Counted from the first letter of the stretch, positions 53,272-63,400 are shown. The stretch: 64,000 nucleotides of DNA from Synechococcus sp. PCC 6312 (GCF_000316685.1 NC_019680.1:1737501-1801500); one strand, 5' to 3'. The notes: a model not told the origin generated them from the sequence alone. Numbers and translations are program-made.

Positions 53272-53647
53272 TACCTAAACCCTCCCTGCCTTCGAGGGCT
53301 AAACTGGTCTTTGCCTTAATCAACTTGCCCAATTAGAACTCAGGCGCGAAGTAAACCTGGGTGTGGGAGACCGATTTTTTGAGAAATTTGCTAAGGTATG
53401 GGCAACCTCAGGTAGGCAGGTTAAGCGCAACATAAATGTTTACGAAAAAGTACCGTTTTGTAGCCTAGAACACTGATATACTCTCTCGGTTAGACAGTCA
53501 ATTTTCAGGCTTGAGTAGAAGAGTGGTTCAAATTCTGCCGGAAATGCGGTTAACGGTCTGCATAAACCAGGCCTGGTCGCCTAATCCAACTCTAAGCCCT
53601 GATGATTCAACCCGATTCTTTCATCCTTTGCCATTGTCCTCAGCCCC
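53272..53647. other. Intergenic stretch after the PAM68-like gene
   Basis: 376 bases. The start repeats a CCTAAACCCTCCCT element also found upstream of rpsO (52384). A CCAGGCCTGG copy lies at 53567-53576. A short plus-strand frame ends by overlapping the next gene's ATG, but it has no family match. No RNA gene was recognised. Confidence 0.4.
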
Positions 53648-53860
53648 ATGATCAAAACCATTAGTTCCCCAGCCCCGCTCCTTTTAAATTACCTGAAGCA
53701 AGATTTGTCCCTTTCTCCGGAGTCCATTGACTTGGCGATGCGACAGTGGCGACAATCCCGTGGGCCCTTGCCGATTATTCTTTGGCAGTATGGACTCATT
53801 ACCCTGGCCCAACTCGATCAACTCTATGATTGGCTAGATCAACATCCCCAGGCCAGCTAG
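53648..53860 (+). CDS. DUF2949-type small protein
   Basis: A 70-residue helical protein, LLLNYLKQDLSLSPESIDLA, then LPIILWQYGLITLAQLDQLYDWL. This matches the small cyanobacterial family DUF2949, whose function is unknown. The IILWQYGLITLxQLDxL segment is the recognisable core. A CCAGG/CC variant lies near its end. It has no clear operon partner. Confidence 0.8.
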   Translation: MIKTISSPAPLLLNYLKQDLSLSPESIDLAMRQWRQSRGPLPIILWQYGLITLAQLDQLYDWLDQHPQAS

Positions 53861-53965
53861 GTGTGTCCTTTGATACGAAAACTGTGGCAGGTTAACTTAC
53901 TATAAATGGATTGGTAGAAATATCCGATTTTAGGCTGCTTATCTCAGTGTTGTGGAGGATATCGG

Positions 53966-54889
53966 GTGTCAGCATTACAGCGTCGTCAGTTTATAACTCG
54001 GGTCGGACAAACTGCGGGACTGGTTATTTTAGGGGCTACCTTGAAAAGTGGCCTGGTGGGTTGTTCTGGAAATGTCACTGAGAGCAATGAAACCAGTAGT
54101 TCCCCAGCTCCGGTGTCTAGTTCTGGCTTGATGATTCCGGGCAATTTGCAATGGGGGGGGGAGGCAACCAGCGGCGCGCCCTATGTTTTCTATAATCCCC
54201 AAAGTCCAGCCGAGTTGATTGGCTTTGAGGTGGAAATTGCCCAGGCCTTGGCGGAACAACTCGGTGCAAAACCGACCTTCTTGCAAACGTCCTATGCCCA
54301 ACTGGGGGCCTCCCTCGCGGCCAATCGGTTTGACATGATTATGAACGGTTGGGAAATTGATGCCGATCGAGAAAAGACCCAGATTTTCTCTGTCCCCTAC
54401 TATCGCTATGGTCAACAAATTGTCGTCCGGGCTGATGATGAGCGGTTTGCGAAATTTAATGCTGACAGCGAGATGAGTTTGGCCGATTTAGCCGGCATGA
54501 CGGTGGGTACAGGCCTGGGATATAAAGCCCAAGAAATTCTTGAATCCGACCCCAACCTGACACCCCGTACCTATGACGGTAATCTACCCTTTGATGATTT
54601 AATCCAAAAACGGATTGATGCCGTCTTTATTGATTCGCCCATTGTGGCCTATTATGTCTTGGGCAGCGGGCCGGGGGGGACTGTGGAAACCGCCCTGAAA
54701 CCGATTGGGAGGCCCTTTTATCTCAATAACTATGTGCTTGCTTTTAACAAGAGTAGTCCCAAAGCTGAAACCCTCAAAGCCGAAATTGACCAGGCCCTCG
54801 GCAACCTGAAAACCAATGGTACGCTGAAAGGCATTTACGAAAAATGGAAAATGTGGAATAGTCAGCAGGCTGAAATTGGGATTAGTTAA
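53966..54889 (+). CDS. Amino-acid ABC transporter substrate-binding protein
   Basis: A 307-residue family-3 solute-binding protein. It opens with an RRQFITRVGQTAGLVILGAT signal resembling Tat/lipoprotein type and a GLVGCSG lipobox-like Cys near residue 33. The mature protein contains LIGFEVEIAQALAEQLGAKP and NRFDMIMNGWEIDADREKTQ, the family core. The ligand is probably a polar amino acid, but is not determined. GTG start with GGAGG upstream. The permease follows by 18 bases; no ATPase gene is adjacent. Confidence 0.88.
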   Translation: MSALQRRQFITRVGQTAGLVILGATLKSGLVGCSGNVTESNETSSSPAPVSSSGLMIPGNLQWGGEATSGAPYVFYNPQSPAELIGFEVEIAQALAEQLGAKPTFLQTSYAQLGASLAANRFDMIMNGWEIDADREKTQIFSVPYYRYGQQIVVRADDERFAKFNADSEMSLADLAGMTVGTGLGYKAQEILESDPNLTPRTYDGNLPFDDLIQKRIDAVFIDSPIVAYYVLGSGPGGTVETALKPIGRPFYLNNYVLAFNKSSPKAETLKAEIDQALGNLKTNGTLKGIYEKWKMWNSQQAEIGIS

Positions 54890-54907
54890 GGGATAGCAGG
54901 GGCAACA

Positions 54908-55579
54908 ATGGAGTTAGCAATTCGGGCCTTGCCAGATTTTCTCAAGGGGACACTGAATACCCTCATTTATTGCGCAGTCTCCTTTCCCATTGCCGTCCTC
55001 CTCGGGTTAGTGCTGGCCGCAATGTCCACTTCGGCATTGATTTGGTTGGCCTGGCCGGCCCGTTTTTTCATTGAAGTGACTCGTGGTACGCCGATTATTA
55101 CCCAAATTCTCCTCCTCTACTACGGGGTTGGGGCAATCTTGGCGCAACTGGATTTAGCTACCCTTGTCAATGCCTGGACAGCTGGAATCACTGCCCTCGC
55201 CCTAAACTATGCCGCCTATGAAGCAGAAGTCTTTCGGGCTGGGTTAAATTCTGTGGATCGGGGGCAAACAGAAGCAGCCCTCTCCCTAGGGATGACCAAT
55301 AATCAAGGGTTTATTCATGTTGTCCTCCCCCAGGCCTTCCAATTGGTGATTCCGCCTCTGGTCAATGATTTTATCTATATGTTGAAAGACTCGGCTATTG
55401 TCAGTGTGATTGCTGGGATGGATTTAACTTCAATCATGACCAGTTGGACGATTCGCAACAGTAGCAACCCCTTTCCTCTTTATGTGTTGGCGTTGCTTCT
55501 GTATCTGGCCTTAAGTCTACCCATTGCCTGGTTTGGGCGCGTTTGTGAGAAACGGGTCAGAGCCGCATTTCAAGCATGA
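54908..55579 (+). CDS. Amino-acid ABC transporter permease
   Basis: A 223-residue HisMQ-type permease with five helices. FFIEVTRGTPIITQILLLYY is the family entry motif, and the ATPase-contact EAA loop is seen as EAALSLGMTNNQGFIHVVLP. It forms a homodimer or pairs with a second permease. The matching ATPase is not in the window, so this system shares or uses a distant one. Coupled to the binding protein gene. Confidence 0.92.
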   Translation: MELAIRALPDFLKGTLNTLIYCAVSFPIAVLLGLVLAAMSTSALIWLAWPARFFIEVTRGTPIITQILLLYYGVGAILAQLDLATLVNAWTAGITALALNYAAYEAEVFRAGLNSVDRGQTEAALSLGMTNNQGFIHVVLPQAFQLVIPPLVNDFIYMLKDSAIVSVIAGMDLTSIMTSWTIRNSSNPFPLYVLALLLYLALSLPIAWFGRVCEKRVRAAFQA

Positions 55580-55717
55580 AGTAGGAGTTGAATTAACTTT
55601 ATTAACGAATCAGCATTAGGATTGTTATTCCAGGCCTGGAGAGAAACACAATCTACTAGAGTAGAAAAGGTAGGGACAATCCTTACCCCTGTGATTTAGC
55701 AAACTTGGGCTGATTTT

Positions 55718-56686
55718 ATGACTGCTGTTTCTTCTCCTAGCCAAACTGTGCGGATTGGTTCCCGTAAAAGTCAACTGGCCCTGGTGCAAACCGAATGGGT
55801 ACAAGCTGAATTACAGCAACGGCATCCCGAGCGGCAGTTTGATGTGGTGACCATGAGCACCCAAGGGGACAACATTCTCGATGTGGCCTTAGCCAAGATT
55901 GGGGATAAGGGCCTCTTTACCAAAGAATTAGAGGTCTCAATGCTCCGGGGAGATACAGACTTAGCCGTTCATTCCCTCAAGGATTTACCCACCCACTTAC
56001 CCGATGGCTTGATGCTGGGGGCAATCACAGAGCGAGAAGATCCTGCCGATGGCCTGGTGGTCAATGCCAAGTTCAAAGATCATCAACTCGATACCTTACC
56101 CGCTGGTTCTGTGATTGGTACGTCCTCGTTACGGCGGCTGGCCCAACTCCGGCATTATTTCCCTGACTTAACCTTCAAAGATGTGCGGGGCAATCTCAAT
56201 ACCCGCTTACAAAAATTAGATGCGGGTGAATATGATGGCCTAATTTTGGCTGTGGCTGGGTTAAAACGCCTGGGTTTTGGGGCCCGAATTCAACAGGTCA
56301 TTCCCCCAGAGATTTCCCTGCACGCAGTCGGACAAGGAGCTTTGGGGATTGAGTGCCGCGCTGCTGATCCAGAAATTTTAGGCATTGTCAAAACCCTAGA
56401 ACATTACCCCACGGCGCAACGCTGCTTGGCAGAACGGGCCTTTCTCCGGGAGCTAGAAGGGGGATGCCAGGTACCCATTGGGGTGAATACGCAAATTAAT
56501 GGGGATGAATTGACCTTGACGGGCCTGGTGGCTAGTTTAGATGGACAGAACCTGGTTAAAAACGAGATCACTGGGCCAATCACAGCAGCCGAGGGCCTGG
56601 GGGTTAAACTTGCAACTCAACTCAAAGGGCAGGGCGCAGCTAAGATTTTAGCTGAGATTTTCACAGAAGTTCGTCCGGGCACTTGA
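55718..56686 (+). CDS. hemC: Hydroxymethylbilane synthase (porphobilinogen deaminase)
   Basis: Joins four porphobilinogen units into hydroxymethylbilane on the path to heme and chlorophyll. The 322-residue enzyme has [20 protein letters not shown], the active-site Asp in [12 protein letters not shown], and the dipyrromethane-cofactor Cys in [12 protein letters not shown]. Length is normal. A CCAGGCCTGG copy sits in the upstream spacer (55630-55639). Single gene. Confidence 0.97.
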   Translation: MTAVSSPSQTVRIGSRKSQLALVQTEWVQAELQQRHPERQFDVVTMSTQGDNILDVALAKIGDKGLFTKELEVSMLRGDTDLAVHSLKDLPTHLPDGLMLGAITEREDPADGLVVNAKFKDHQLDTLPAGSVIGTSSLRRLAQLRHYFPDLTFKDVRGNLNTRLQKLDAGEYDGLILAVAGLKRLGFGARIQQVIPPEISLHAVGQGALGIECRAADPEILGIVKTLEHYPTAQRCLAERAFLRELEGGCQVPIGVNTQINGDELTLTGLVASLDGQNLVKNEITGPITAAEGLGVKLATQLKGQGAAKILAEIFTEVRPGT

Positions 56687-56871
56687 CATTTAGTTTAGGA
56701 TGTTATCTACAACCTTGAGTGTGACTTGCTTGCACAAGAATTGAGGCTGCTATAAGTTATATAGATATTTACCTTTATTACACTTATCAACTTTTTGTAG
56801 CATGACTCATTATTTAGTGAAATTACTAACAATTAAAACAACCTCTCAGGTTTAATCGGCTCCGGCTCTCT

Positions 56872-59034
56872 ATGGCATCAACAACGGATTATCCTGAGCA
56901 TCCTGATAATGAGTCTTTGGCTCCAGCAGATATAAGCGACTTGTCTGTTCCGAATTGGCTGGTTGAAGTAAACAGTTATCAACTCGTCCGAGATACATTT
57001 TCTCAGTTGCCCTTAATGGTGGCCATTTACAGCTTGGAAGGGGTATTAATTTCCGTAAATGAAGAATTCACGCAAATACTGGGGTGGACAACAGCTGATC
57101 TCGTCACCCAGGATGTTTTAGCGGCCTGCTACCCCGATCCAAGCACCTGTCAACAGGTTCGCGCTTGGATGTTGGGGGGACAATACGGTTGGCAATCTAT
57201 CCCCACCCATACCCGCTCAGCCCAAGTGATTGAAACCCTCTGGAGTTACATTCGCCTACCCGATGGCAGCGGCATTGCTTGTGGGCAAAATATCAACATT
57301 CTCCACCAGGCCCAGATGGCACTCCTGGAAACGACAGAACGCTATGCCCTGTTGATTATGGGAATAAACGATGGAGTTTGGGATTGGGACTTACGCACTA
57401 ATGAAGTATATTACTCCCCTCGCTGGAAAGTTCTCCTCGGTTATCAAGAAGATGAATTGGGGCAGACCCTAGAGGAATGGGTTAATCGTATCCATCCCCA
57501 AGATGTGGAGCGGGTCAAGCTCAATCTCACGTTGCACGTTCAGGGGCAAACCCCCCATTTCCAGCAGGAATATCGGATTCGTCACAAAAACGGTCAATAC
57601 CGCTGGGCTTTAAGTCGGGGACAAGTCTTGCGTGATCAGTATGGCCAGGCCTATCGGATGGCCGGATCCCTCACCGATCAAACCGAACACCGCATGGCCG
57701 AAACCCAACTCCTCCACGATGCTCTGCATGATCTCTTAACGGGTTTACCCAATCGGGCTTTACTCCTGGATCGGTTAGGCCAGGCCCTCCGCCATGCCCG
57801 CAGACGGGACACCTATCACTTTGCCCTCTTATTTATTGATATTGATCGATTTAAGGTTATTAACGATAGTTTAGGCCATTCCTCTGGCGATCAATTACTG
57901 ATTGAATTTACGCATCGTTTGCAACAATATCTCCGGCCTGATGATACGATTGCCCGCGTGGGTGGAGATGAGTTTGTCATTTTACTCGATGATTTAGGTG
58001 AACTGGATGATGCCTTGATTGTGGCCCAACGTTTAGTGAGTGCATTTCAGGCCCCATTCATTGTGCGGGGTCAGTCCTTTTTTGCCACAGCTAGTGTTGG
58101 GGTACATCTAAAGTCCGACCTTAACCAGCCTGCTGATGAATATATTCGCAATGCTGATATTGCCATGTATCGGGCCAAGGTCGCTGGGGGAAATCGCTAC
58201 GTCATTTTTCAACCGGAAATGCACGCCACTCTTCGGGAACGAATGCAACTGGAAAATAGTTTGTACCAGGCCCTAGAGAAACAAGAACTTTGTGTTTACT
58301 ACCAACCCATTTACTCCCTCAATAACAATCAACTCAAGGGGTTTGAAGCCTTAATCCGCTGGCAACATCCAGTTGAGGGCTTAATTCGCCCTGATAAATT
58401 TATTCCCATTGCGGAAGAAACAGGATTGATTATCCCGATTGGGGCCTATGTTCTTTGGCACGCCTGTCAACAGATGCAACAGTGGTATGAACAGTTTCCA
58501 GATCTAAACCTAGTCTTAAGTGTGAATGTTTCCGCCCGCCAACTGAGCCAACCCCACTTAGTGGATACGGTCTTTGAAACCCTAACCCGCACTGGCCTGG
58601 CCCCAGAAAAATTACAACTAGAAATTACAGAAACAACCGTTGTTGAAAATCCCGATGCGGCGATGCAAACCCTCTTAAAGTTGAAACAACAACAGATTCG
58701 TCTGGCCATGGATGACTTTGGGACGGGATATTCATCACTAGGATATTTAAGCCGCCTCCCCATAGATGTGCTTAAAATAGATCGATGTTTTGTCAAAGAC
58801 ATTGAACATAATGAAAATAGCTTAGAAATTATTCGAGCAATTCTCGGCATCGCCCAAGGCTTAAAGTTAACGGTGGTAGCAGAGGGGATTGAAACTGAAT
58901 TCCAAGCTCAACAACTCCGGGAATTAGGCTGTCCAGTCGGCCAGGGCTATTATTTTTCTGTCCCCTTGGATGTGGCGGCTACAACCCAACTCATTCGCGG
59001 CTATAGCGGGGTAGAGACTGTTGCAGGGAATTAG
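56872..59034 (+). CDS. PAS-PAS-GGDEF-EAL cyclic-di-GMP protein
   Basis: A 720-residue cytoplasmic signalling protein with no membrane helix. Two PAS domains (about residues 40-140 and 160-275; the second with GVWDWDLRTNEVYYSPRW is PAS_3-like). A GGDEF domain (about 285-445) has intact ARVGGDEFVILLDD. An EAL domain (about 460-710) has intact GFEALIRWQHP, DDFGTGYSSLGYL and EGIETEFQA. Both c-di-GMP synthesis and breakdown sites look functional, so PAS input may set the balance. The upstream 185-base spacer is AT-rich. Confidence 0.93.
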   Translation: MASTTDYPEHPDNESLAPADISDLSVPNWLVEVNSYQLVRDTFSQLPLMVAIYSLEGVLISVNEEFTQILGWTTADLVTQDVLAACYPDPSTCQQVRAWMLGGQYGWQSIPTHTRSAQVIETLWSYIRLPDGSGIACGQNINILHQAQMALLETTERYALLIMGINDGVWDWDLRTNEVYYSPRWKVLLGYQEDELGQTLEEWVNRIHPQDVERVKLNLTLHVQGQTPHFQQEYRIRHKNGQYRWALSRGQVLRDQYGQAYRMAGSLTDQTEHRMAETQLLHDALHDLLTGLPNRALLLDRLGQALRHARRRDTYHFALLFIDIDRFKVINDSLGHSSGDQLLIEFTHRLQQYLRPDDTIARVGGDEFVILLDDLGELDDALIVAQRLVSAFQAPFIVRGQSFFATASVGVHLKSDLNQPADEYIRNADIAMYRAKVAGGNRYVIFQPEMHATLRERMQLENSLYQALEKQELCVYYQPIYSLNNNQLKGFEALIRWQHPVEGLIRPDKFIPIAEETGLIIPIGAYVLWHACQQMQQWYEQFPDLNLVLSVNVSARQLSQPHLVDTVFETLTRTGLAPEKLQLEITETTVVENPDAAMQTLLKLKQQQIRLAMDDFGTGYSSLGYLSRLPIDVLKIDRCFVKDIEHNENSLEIIRAILGIAQGLKLTVVAEGIETEFQAQQLRELGCPVGQGYYFSVPLDVAATTQLIRGYSGVETVAGN

Positions 59035-59042
59035 ACCGAAAT

Positions 59043-59384
59043 TCAAGGCCGGTCAAACCAAAGGACTTTAATAACACCGCCACCCACTAATATCACTAAA
59101 CCAACAATAAAGGCCCATAATCTAGAGTCAATTGCTTTTTGCCTGTCTCGTAGTTCGTTAATGTGATCACGCAGGTCAGAACGTAAAGTATCCACCTTGT
59201 CATTAAGGGCTTTAATTTCGGCTTTAACTTCAGTCCGTAACTCATTAATTTCAGCCTTAAATTCGGCCCGTAAGGTCTTGAATTGTTCTTCAGTCCGGGC
59301 CTGGTTAACCTTTACTTCCACTGTTAGGGCTTGAATAGCATCTAAGATTTGCTTGGCTTTACTGTCTGTCATCACATCACTCAT
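59043..59384 (-). CDS. Coiled-coil membrane protein of unknown function
   Basis: A 113-residue protein. A long heptad helix (about 15-85: EVKVNQARTEEQFKTLRAEF, KAEINELRTEVKAEIKALND) precedes one C-terminal membrane helix (LWAFIVGLVILVGGGVIKVL). Short repeats of KAEI and NELR suggest internal duplication. No family assigned; DUF1640-like proteins look similar. The ATG at 59384 was chosen because GAGAGGG lies just before it. It is convergent with the PAS-GGDEF-EAL gene, eight bases apart. Confidence 0.7.
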   Translation of the reverse strand: MSDVMTDSKAKQILDAIQALTVEVKVNQARTEEQFKTLRAEFKAEINELRTEVKAEIKALNDKVDTLRSDLRDHINELRDRQKAIDSRLWAFIVGLVILVGGGVIKVLWFDRP

Positions 59385-59435
59385 GGCCCTCTCTGCATTA
59401 ATTTCCCTGAAGTAAGACAAACTGGCAAATATCCT

Positions 59436-62249
59436 TCAGGATCGTTTCCAATAACGATAGACTAATTTTTCCATCTCAACCCAAACAAAAACAAGGGCAC
59501 TGCACCCAAAGCAAATCAGTAATTCCTGACCAGAGATGATGAATGTACCAAAAAACTCTCGCAAAAATGGGACATAAATTAAGCACAGTTGCAGCACTGT
59601 TGTCAGGAATAGGGATAGTAAAAGATAGGGATTAGAAAAGAAGGGCAGTTCAAGGGTTAACTTTGAGGTTGAGCGCACCGCCAAGGCATGGCCCATCTGA
59701 GCAATGCAAAGGGTCGTAAATACCATCGTGGCCCAGCGTTTTGGACTTAGGATATCTGAGGTGACAGTATTGGTAAACCCATAGGCCCAGGCCATCATGG
59801 CAATGGTGACAATCGCTAAAACCAGGCCAACCCGAACCATATAGAAACCCATCCCCCGCGCAAAGATACTCTCCTTGGGATTAATGGGGGGGACTTGCAT
59901 CACACCAGGAGAGCCAGGTTCTACAGCTAAGGCTAAGGCTGGCAAACCATCCGTGACCAAGTTCATCCATAAAATTTGTAGGGGCGACAGGGGAACTCCA
60001 CCCAGGCCAATGATCGGGGCAGCGGCAATGGTTAAGACTTCGCCAATATTGGAACCCAAAATATATTTAATGAAGCGGCGAATATTACTATAAATGACCC
60101 GCCCTTCCTCGGTGGCTGCAACAATTGTGGCAAAGTTGTCATCTAGTAAGACCATATCACTGGCTTCTTTGGTGACATCAGTGCCCGTAATTCCCATCGC
60201 CACCCCAATGTCTGCCTGTTTCAGGGCCGGAGCATCATTCACCCCATCCCCCGTCATCGCCACCACTTGCCCCTGTCGTTGGAGGGCTTGGACGATTTGC
60301 AGCTTGTGCTCTGGGGAAACGCGAGCATAGACGTTCACCTCCATCACCCGTTGATCCAGTTCCGCCGGAGACAGTTTGGCCAGATCTCGCCCGGTCAAAA
60401 CGCAATCCCCGGTCTGGCAAATGCCTAAACTGGTGGCAATGGCCTGGGCGGTGAGTTGATGATCCCCGGTAATCATGATCGGGCGAATCCCAGCGGTTAA
60501 ACATTTTTCTACAGCCGCCTTTACTTCTGGACGGGGCGGATCTAAAATACCCACCAGGCCCAGCCAAACTAAATTCTGTTCACTCTGGACTTCAGAAGCA
60601 GGGGGCGGCAACTCTGACCAGGCCCGATAGGCGAGACCTAAGACCCGTAGCCCTTGCTTGGCCAGTTGGTCGTTTTGAGCCAAAATCATGGCCCGTTGGC
60701 CGGGGTTAAGGAGCTGGGCGGCCGAACCTAATTGAATTTGGGTACAACATTCTAATGTCAGTTCTGGAGACCCTTTGGTAAACATGAGGTAGGGAGCACC
60801 GTCCAGGCCATAGTGACTCGCCGTAGCTAGAGTCCCGATCACGCTCATTCGTTTTCGATCTGCACAGAAAGGAAACTCTACCAGGCGTTCAAACTCTTGT
60901 TGAAGTTGCGCTAGGTCAAAACCACCTTTAATCGCTAAGGGTAACAACGCCCCTTCTGTCGGATCTCCGAGAATGACCCATTCCCCTGCTTCCTTTTGCA
61001 AGACGGCATCATTACAAACAGCCCCCGCTAAGAGGAGCAATCGCTGTTCAGCCAGGCCAAGGCCAGCCACATGGGGGTCACTGGGAGGGCGGGATTGTAA
61101 TTCACCATCAGGGTCATAGCCCGTTCCAGTCACATCGGCCTGATTATGGAGAGTCCGAATTTCCTGCACCACCATTTTATTTTGAGTCAATGTCCCCGTT
61201 TTATCAGAGCAGATGGTGGTAATACTTCCCAAGGTTTCTACGGCCGGAAGGCGACGAATGAGGGCATTGCGCTTGACCATCCGTTGGGTTCCTAGGGCCA
61301 AGGTTACGGTAATCACCGCCGGTAAGCCTTCGGGAACGACCGCCACGGCCATACTCAGGGACACTTCCACGAACTGTCGAAATAAATCTGGTCGAAAAAT
61401 TAATCCCACAGCAATAACTAGGGCGACTAGGATGAGGGAGCCAAAGACTAATTTATTCCCCAGTTCCGTCATCCGTTTTTGCAGGGGGGTTGGTTCTGTT
61501 TCCACCGCTTGCAGGGCTGTAGCAATTTTCCCTAGCTCAGTACTCATGCCCGTATGAGTGACAATGACTGTCCCCCGCCCCTGGGTTACTTCGGTCCCGG
61601 CATAAACAAAATTGAACCGATCCCCTAAAACCGTATCTTCCGGCAGTTCCAGGCCAGCATCTTTGATCACCCCATGGGCTTCTCCCGTCAGAGTCGCTTC
61701 CCGGACTTGCAAATTAACGGCTTCCCACAGCCGGCCATCGGCAGCAATTTTTACTCCTGTTTCTAAAATCAGGACATCCCCAGGCACTAATTCTACAGAG
61801 TCAATTTCACTGACCCGTCCTGCCCGAATCACCCGGACTTTCGAGGTGGCCATACTTTTCAGGGCTGCTAAGGCCGCTTCTGCCCGCGTTTCCTGCACAT
61901 AGCCTAACAGGCCATTGAGAACCACAACGACCAAAATTGCCGCAGCATCTTTCGGAAAAATGAATGTGTGACTAGTCCAGGCCTCATAGACATCCAGGCC
62001 ACCAGAGATGAACGCCACAACAATCAGCATGATCAGCATGACATTGCGAAATTGATCCAGGAAAATCTGAAACTTACTGCGACCCTGAGTTTCTTTGAGT
62101 TCATTGGGCCCGTAATAGTCGTGGCGTTGTTCAACCTGCTCAGTTGTCAGTCCTCGGTTGGGATCTGTTTGCAGATGGACAGCGGTATCTTGGCGACTGA
62201 GGGTATGCCAGGCCGGAGAGTTGGGGGAGACAACCATAAAGTTATTCAC
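59436..62249 (-). CDS. pacL: P-type Ca2+-ATPase-like cation pump
   Basis: A 937-residue P2-type ATPase. The phosphorylation motif CSDKTGTLTQNKM, hinge TGDGVNDAPALKQADIG and an actuator motif LTGEAHGV (TGEA where TGES is usual) are present. The transport helix VAVVPEGLPAVIT and the C-terminal six-helix group fit SERCA-like pumps. Ca2+ export is likely; Mn2+ or Na+ cannot be excluded. The start is GTG at 62249 or ATG at 62237. The mrp gene ends six bases upstream, so the two may be co-transcribed. Confidence 0.9.
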   Translation of the reverse strand: MNNFMVVSPNSPAWHTLSRQDTAVHLQTDPNRGLTTEQVEQRHDYYGPNELKETQGRSKFQIFLDQFRNVMLIMLIVVAFISGGLDVYEAWTSHTFIFPKDAAAILVVVVLNGLLGYVQETRAEAALAALKSMATSKVRVIRAGRVSEIDSVELVPGDVLILETGVKIAADGRLWEAVNLQVREATLTGEAHGVIKDAGLELPEDTVLGDRFNFVYAGTEVTQGRGTVIVTHTGMSTELGKIATALQAVETEPTPLQKRMTELGNKLVFGSLILVALVIAVGLIFRPDLFRQFVEVSLSMAVAVVPEGLPAVITVTLALGTQRMVKRNALIRRLPAVETLGSITTICSDKTGTLTQNKMVVQEIRTLHNQADVTGTGYDPDGELQSRPPSDPHVAGLGLAEQRLLLLAGAVCNDAVLQKEAGEWVILGDPTEGALLPLAIKGGFDLAQLQQEFERLVEFPFCADRKRMSVIGTLATASHYGLDGAPYLMFTKGSPELTLECCTQIQLGSAAQLLNPGQRAMILAQNDQLAKQGLRVLGLAYRAWSELPPPASEVQSEQNLVWLGLVGILDPPRPEVKAAVEKCLTAGIRPIMITGDHQLTAQAIATSLGICQTGDCVLTGRDLAKLSPAELDQRVMEVNVYARVSPEHKLQIVQALQRQGQVVAMTGDGVNDAPALKQADIGVAMGITGTDVTKEASDMVLLDDNFATIVAATEEGRVIYSNIRRFIKYILGSNIGEVLTIAAAPIIGLGGVPLSPLQILWMNLVTDGLPALALAVEPGSPGVMQVPPINPKESIFARGMGFYMVRVGLVLAIVTIAMMAWAYGFTNTVTSDILSPKRWATMVFTTLCIAQMGHALAVRSTSKLTLELPFFSNPYLLLSLFLTTVLQLCLIYVPFLREFFGTFIISGQELLICFGCSALVFVWVEMEKLVYRYWKRS

Positions 62250-62255
62250 GCTAAC

Positions 62256-63332
62256 CTAAATACCCACTAAAGCCGCGATAGAAACCCTGGCCGCCACCTG
62301 TTGGGCAATTTGACGTAGGGCCTGAGCCGAGGCGGAATCAGGATAGTTCAAGACAATCGGTAAACCCGCATCGCCCCCCTCCCGGACATTGAGTTCCAAG
62401 GGTACACAACCCAACAAGGGCACATTTAACTCCTTGGCCATCCGCTCCCCGCCTTGAGAGCCAAAAATGTCATAACGGCGATCCGGTAAATCCGGCGGAA
62501 TAAAGTAGCTCATATTTTCCACCAGGCCGAGGACATGCACCCCTAAATTCTGAAACATTTTCAGGCCCCGCCGGGCATCTTGAAGGGCCACAGTTTGGGG
62601 AGTGGTGACAATGACAACACCGGCCATGGGGACAGCCTGAGCTAGGGTTAATTGCGCGTCTCCGGTTCCAGGCGGTAAATCCACAATTAAATAATCCAAT
62701 TCGCCCCAGTCGGCCTGGTAGAGAAATTGGCGAATAATCCCGTTCAACATCGGCCCACGCCAGACCACCGGCTGATCCGGATCAATGAGAAAGCCCATGG
62801 AGACCATTTTCACCCCGTAATGACTGGGTGGCTCTAGGACATCCCCTTGGGGGGTTTTCCGAACTTCAATAATGGCGTTCTCTAGACCCAACATGGTCGG
62901 CACATTCGGCCCATAAATATCGGCATCAATCATTCCCACGGCCGAACCCGCCTCTGCCAGGGCCACAGCAATGTTGACGGCTACCGTACTTTTACCCACC
63001 CCGCCCTTGCCGCTGGAAACCGCAATGATATTTTTAACCCCTGGAATCCCGGTTCGGTCGGGCAAACTTTTTTGTTGAGGTGTTTCTGCTGTCACATCCA
63101 CCTGCACATCTGCAACCCCTGGCAAGGCAAAGACAGCTTTTTTACAATCATCAACAATAAATTCCCGTAACGGACAGGAGGGAGTTGTCAAGACCAAGGT
63201 AAAGCGCACCGTCCCGGACTGGATATCCACATTGCGGATCATGTTCAGTTCCACCAAACTCCGCCGTAACTCGGGATCTTCTACTGGTCGCAAGACATCC
63301 AAAACTGAGGCAGGACTGAGGGTAGGGGGCAT
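62256..63332 (-). CDS. Mrp/ApbC-type P-loop ATPase (Fe-S carrier)
   Basis: A 358-residue protein. The N-terminal DUF59/MIP18 domain (about 1-90: VLRPVEDPELRRSLVELNMI) is followed by the MinD-like ATPase with deviant Walker A SSGKGGVGKSTVAVN and switch region VDLPPGTGDAQLTLAQAVPM. This is an Fe-S cluster carrier of the ApbC/Mrp/Nbp35 group; the C-terminal CxxC of typical members is not obvious here. It lies upstream of the Ca2+-ATPase gene. Confidence 0.92.
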   Translation of the reverse strand: MPPTLSPASVLDVLRPVEDPELRRSLVELNMIRNVDIQSGTVRFTLVLTTPSCPLREFIVDDCKKAVFALPGVADVQVDVTAETPQQKSLPDRTGIPGVKNIIAVSSGKGGVGKSTVAVNIAVALAEAGSAVGMIDADIYGPNVPTMLGLENAIIEVRKTPQGDVLEPPSHYGVKMVSMGFLIDPDQPVVWRGPMLNGIIRQFLYQADWGELDYLIVDLPPGTGDAQLTLAQAVPMAGVVIVTTPQTVALQDARRGLKMFQNLGVHVLGLVENMSYFIPPDLPDRRYDIFGSQGGERMAKELNVPLLGCVPLELNVREGGDAGLPIVLNYPDSASAQALRQIAQQVAARVSIAALVGI

Positions 63333-63400
63333 AAAGACTAACTCTTGAGGGGACTTAAGGAAAAATCTTTCTATCTCTAATTATAAATTGCCCTGAGGGA

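Noticed and set aside
53282-53305. CCCTC...GAGGG after the PAM68-like gene as terminator
   Set aside because: The stem is only five pairs and no T-run follows.
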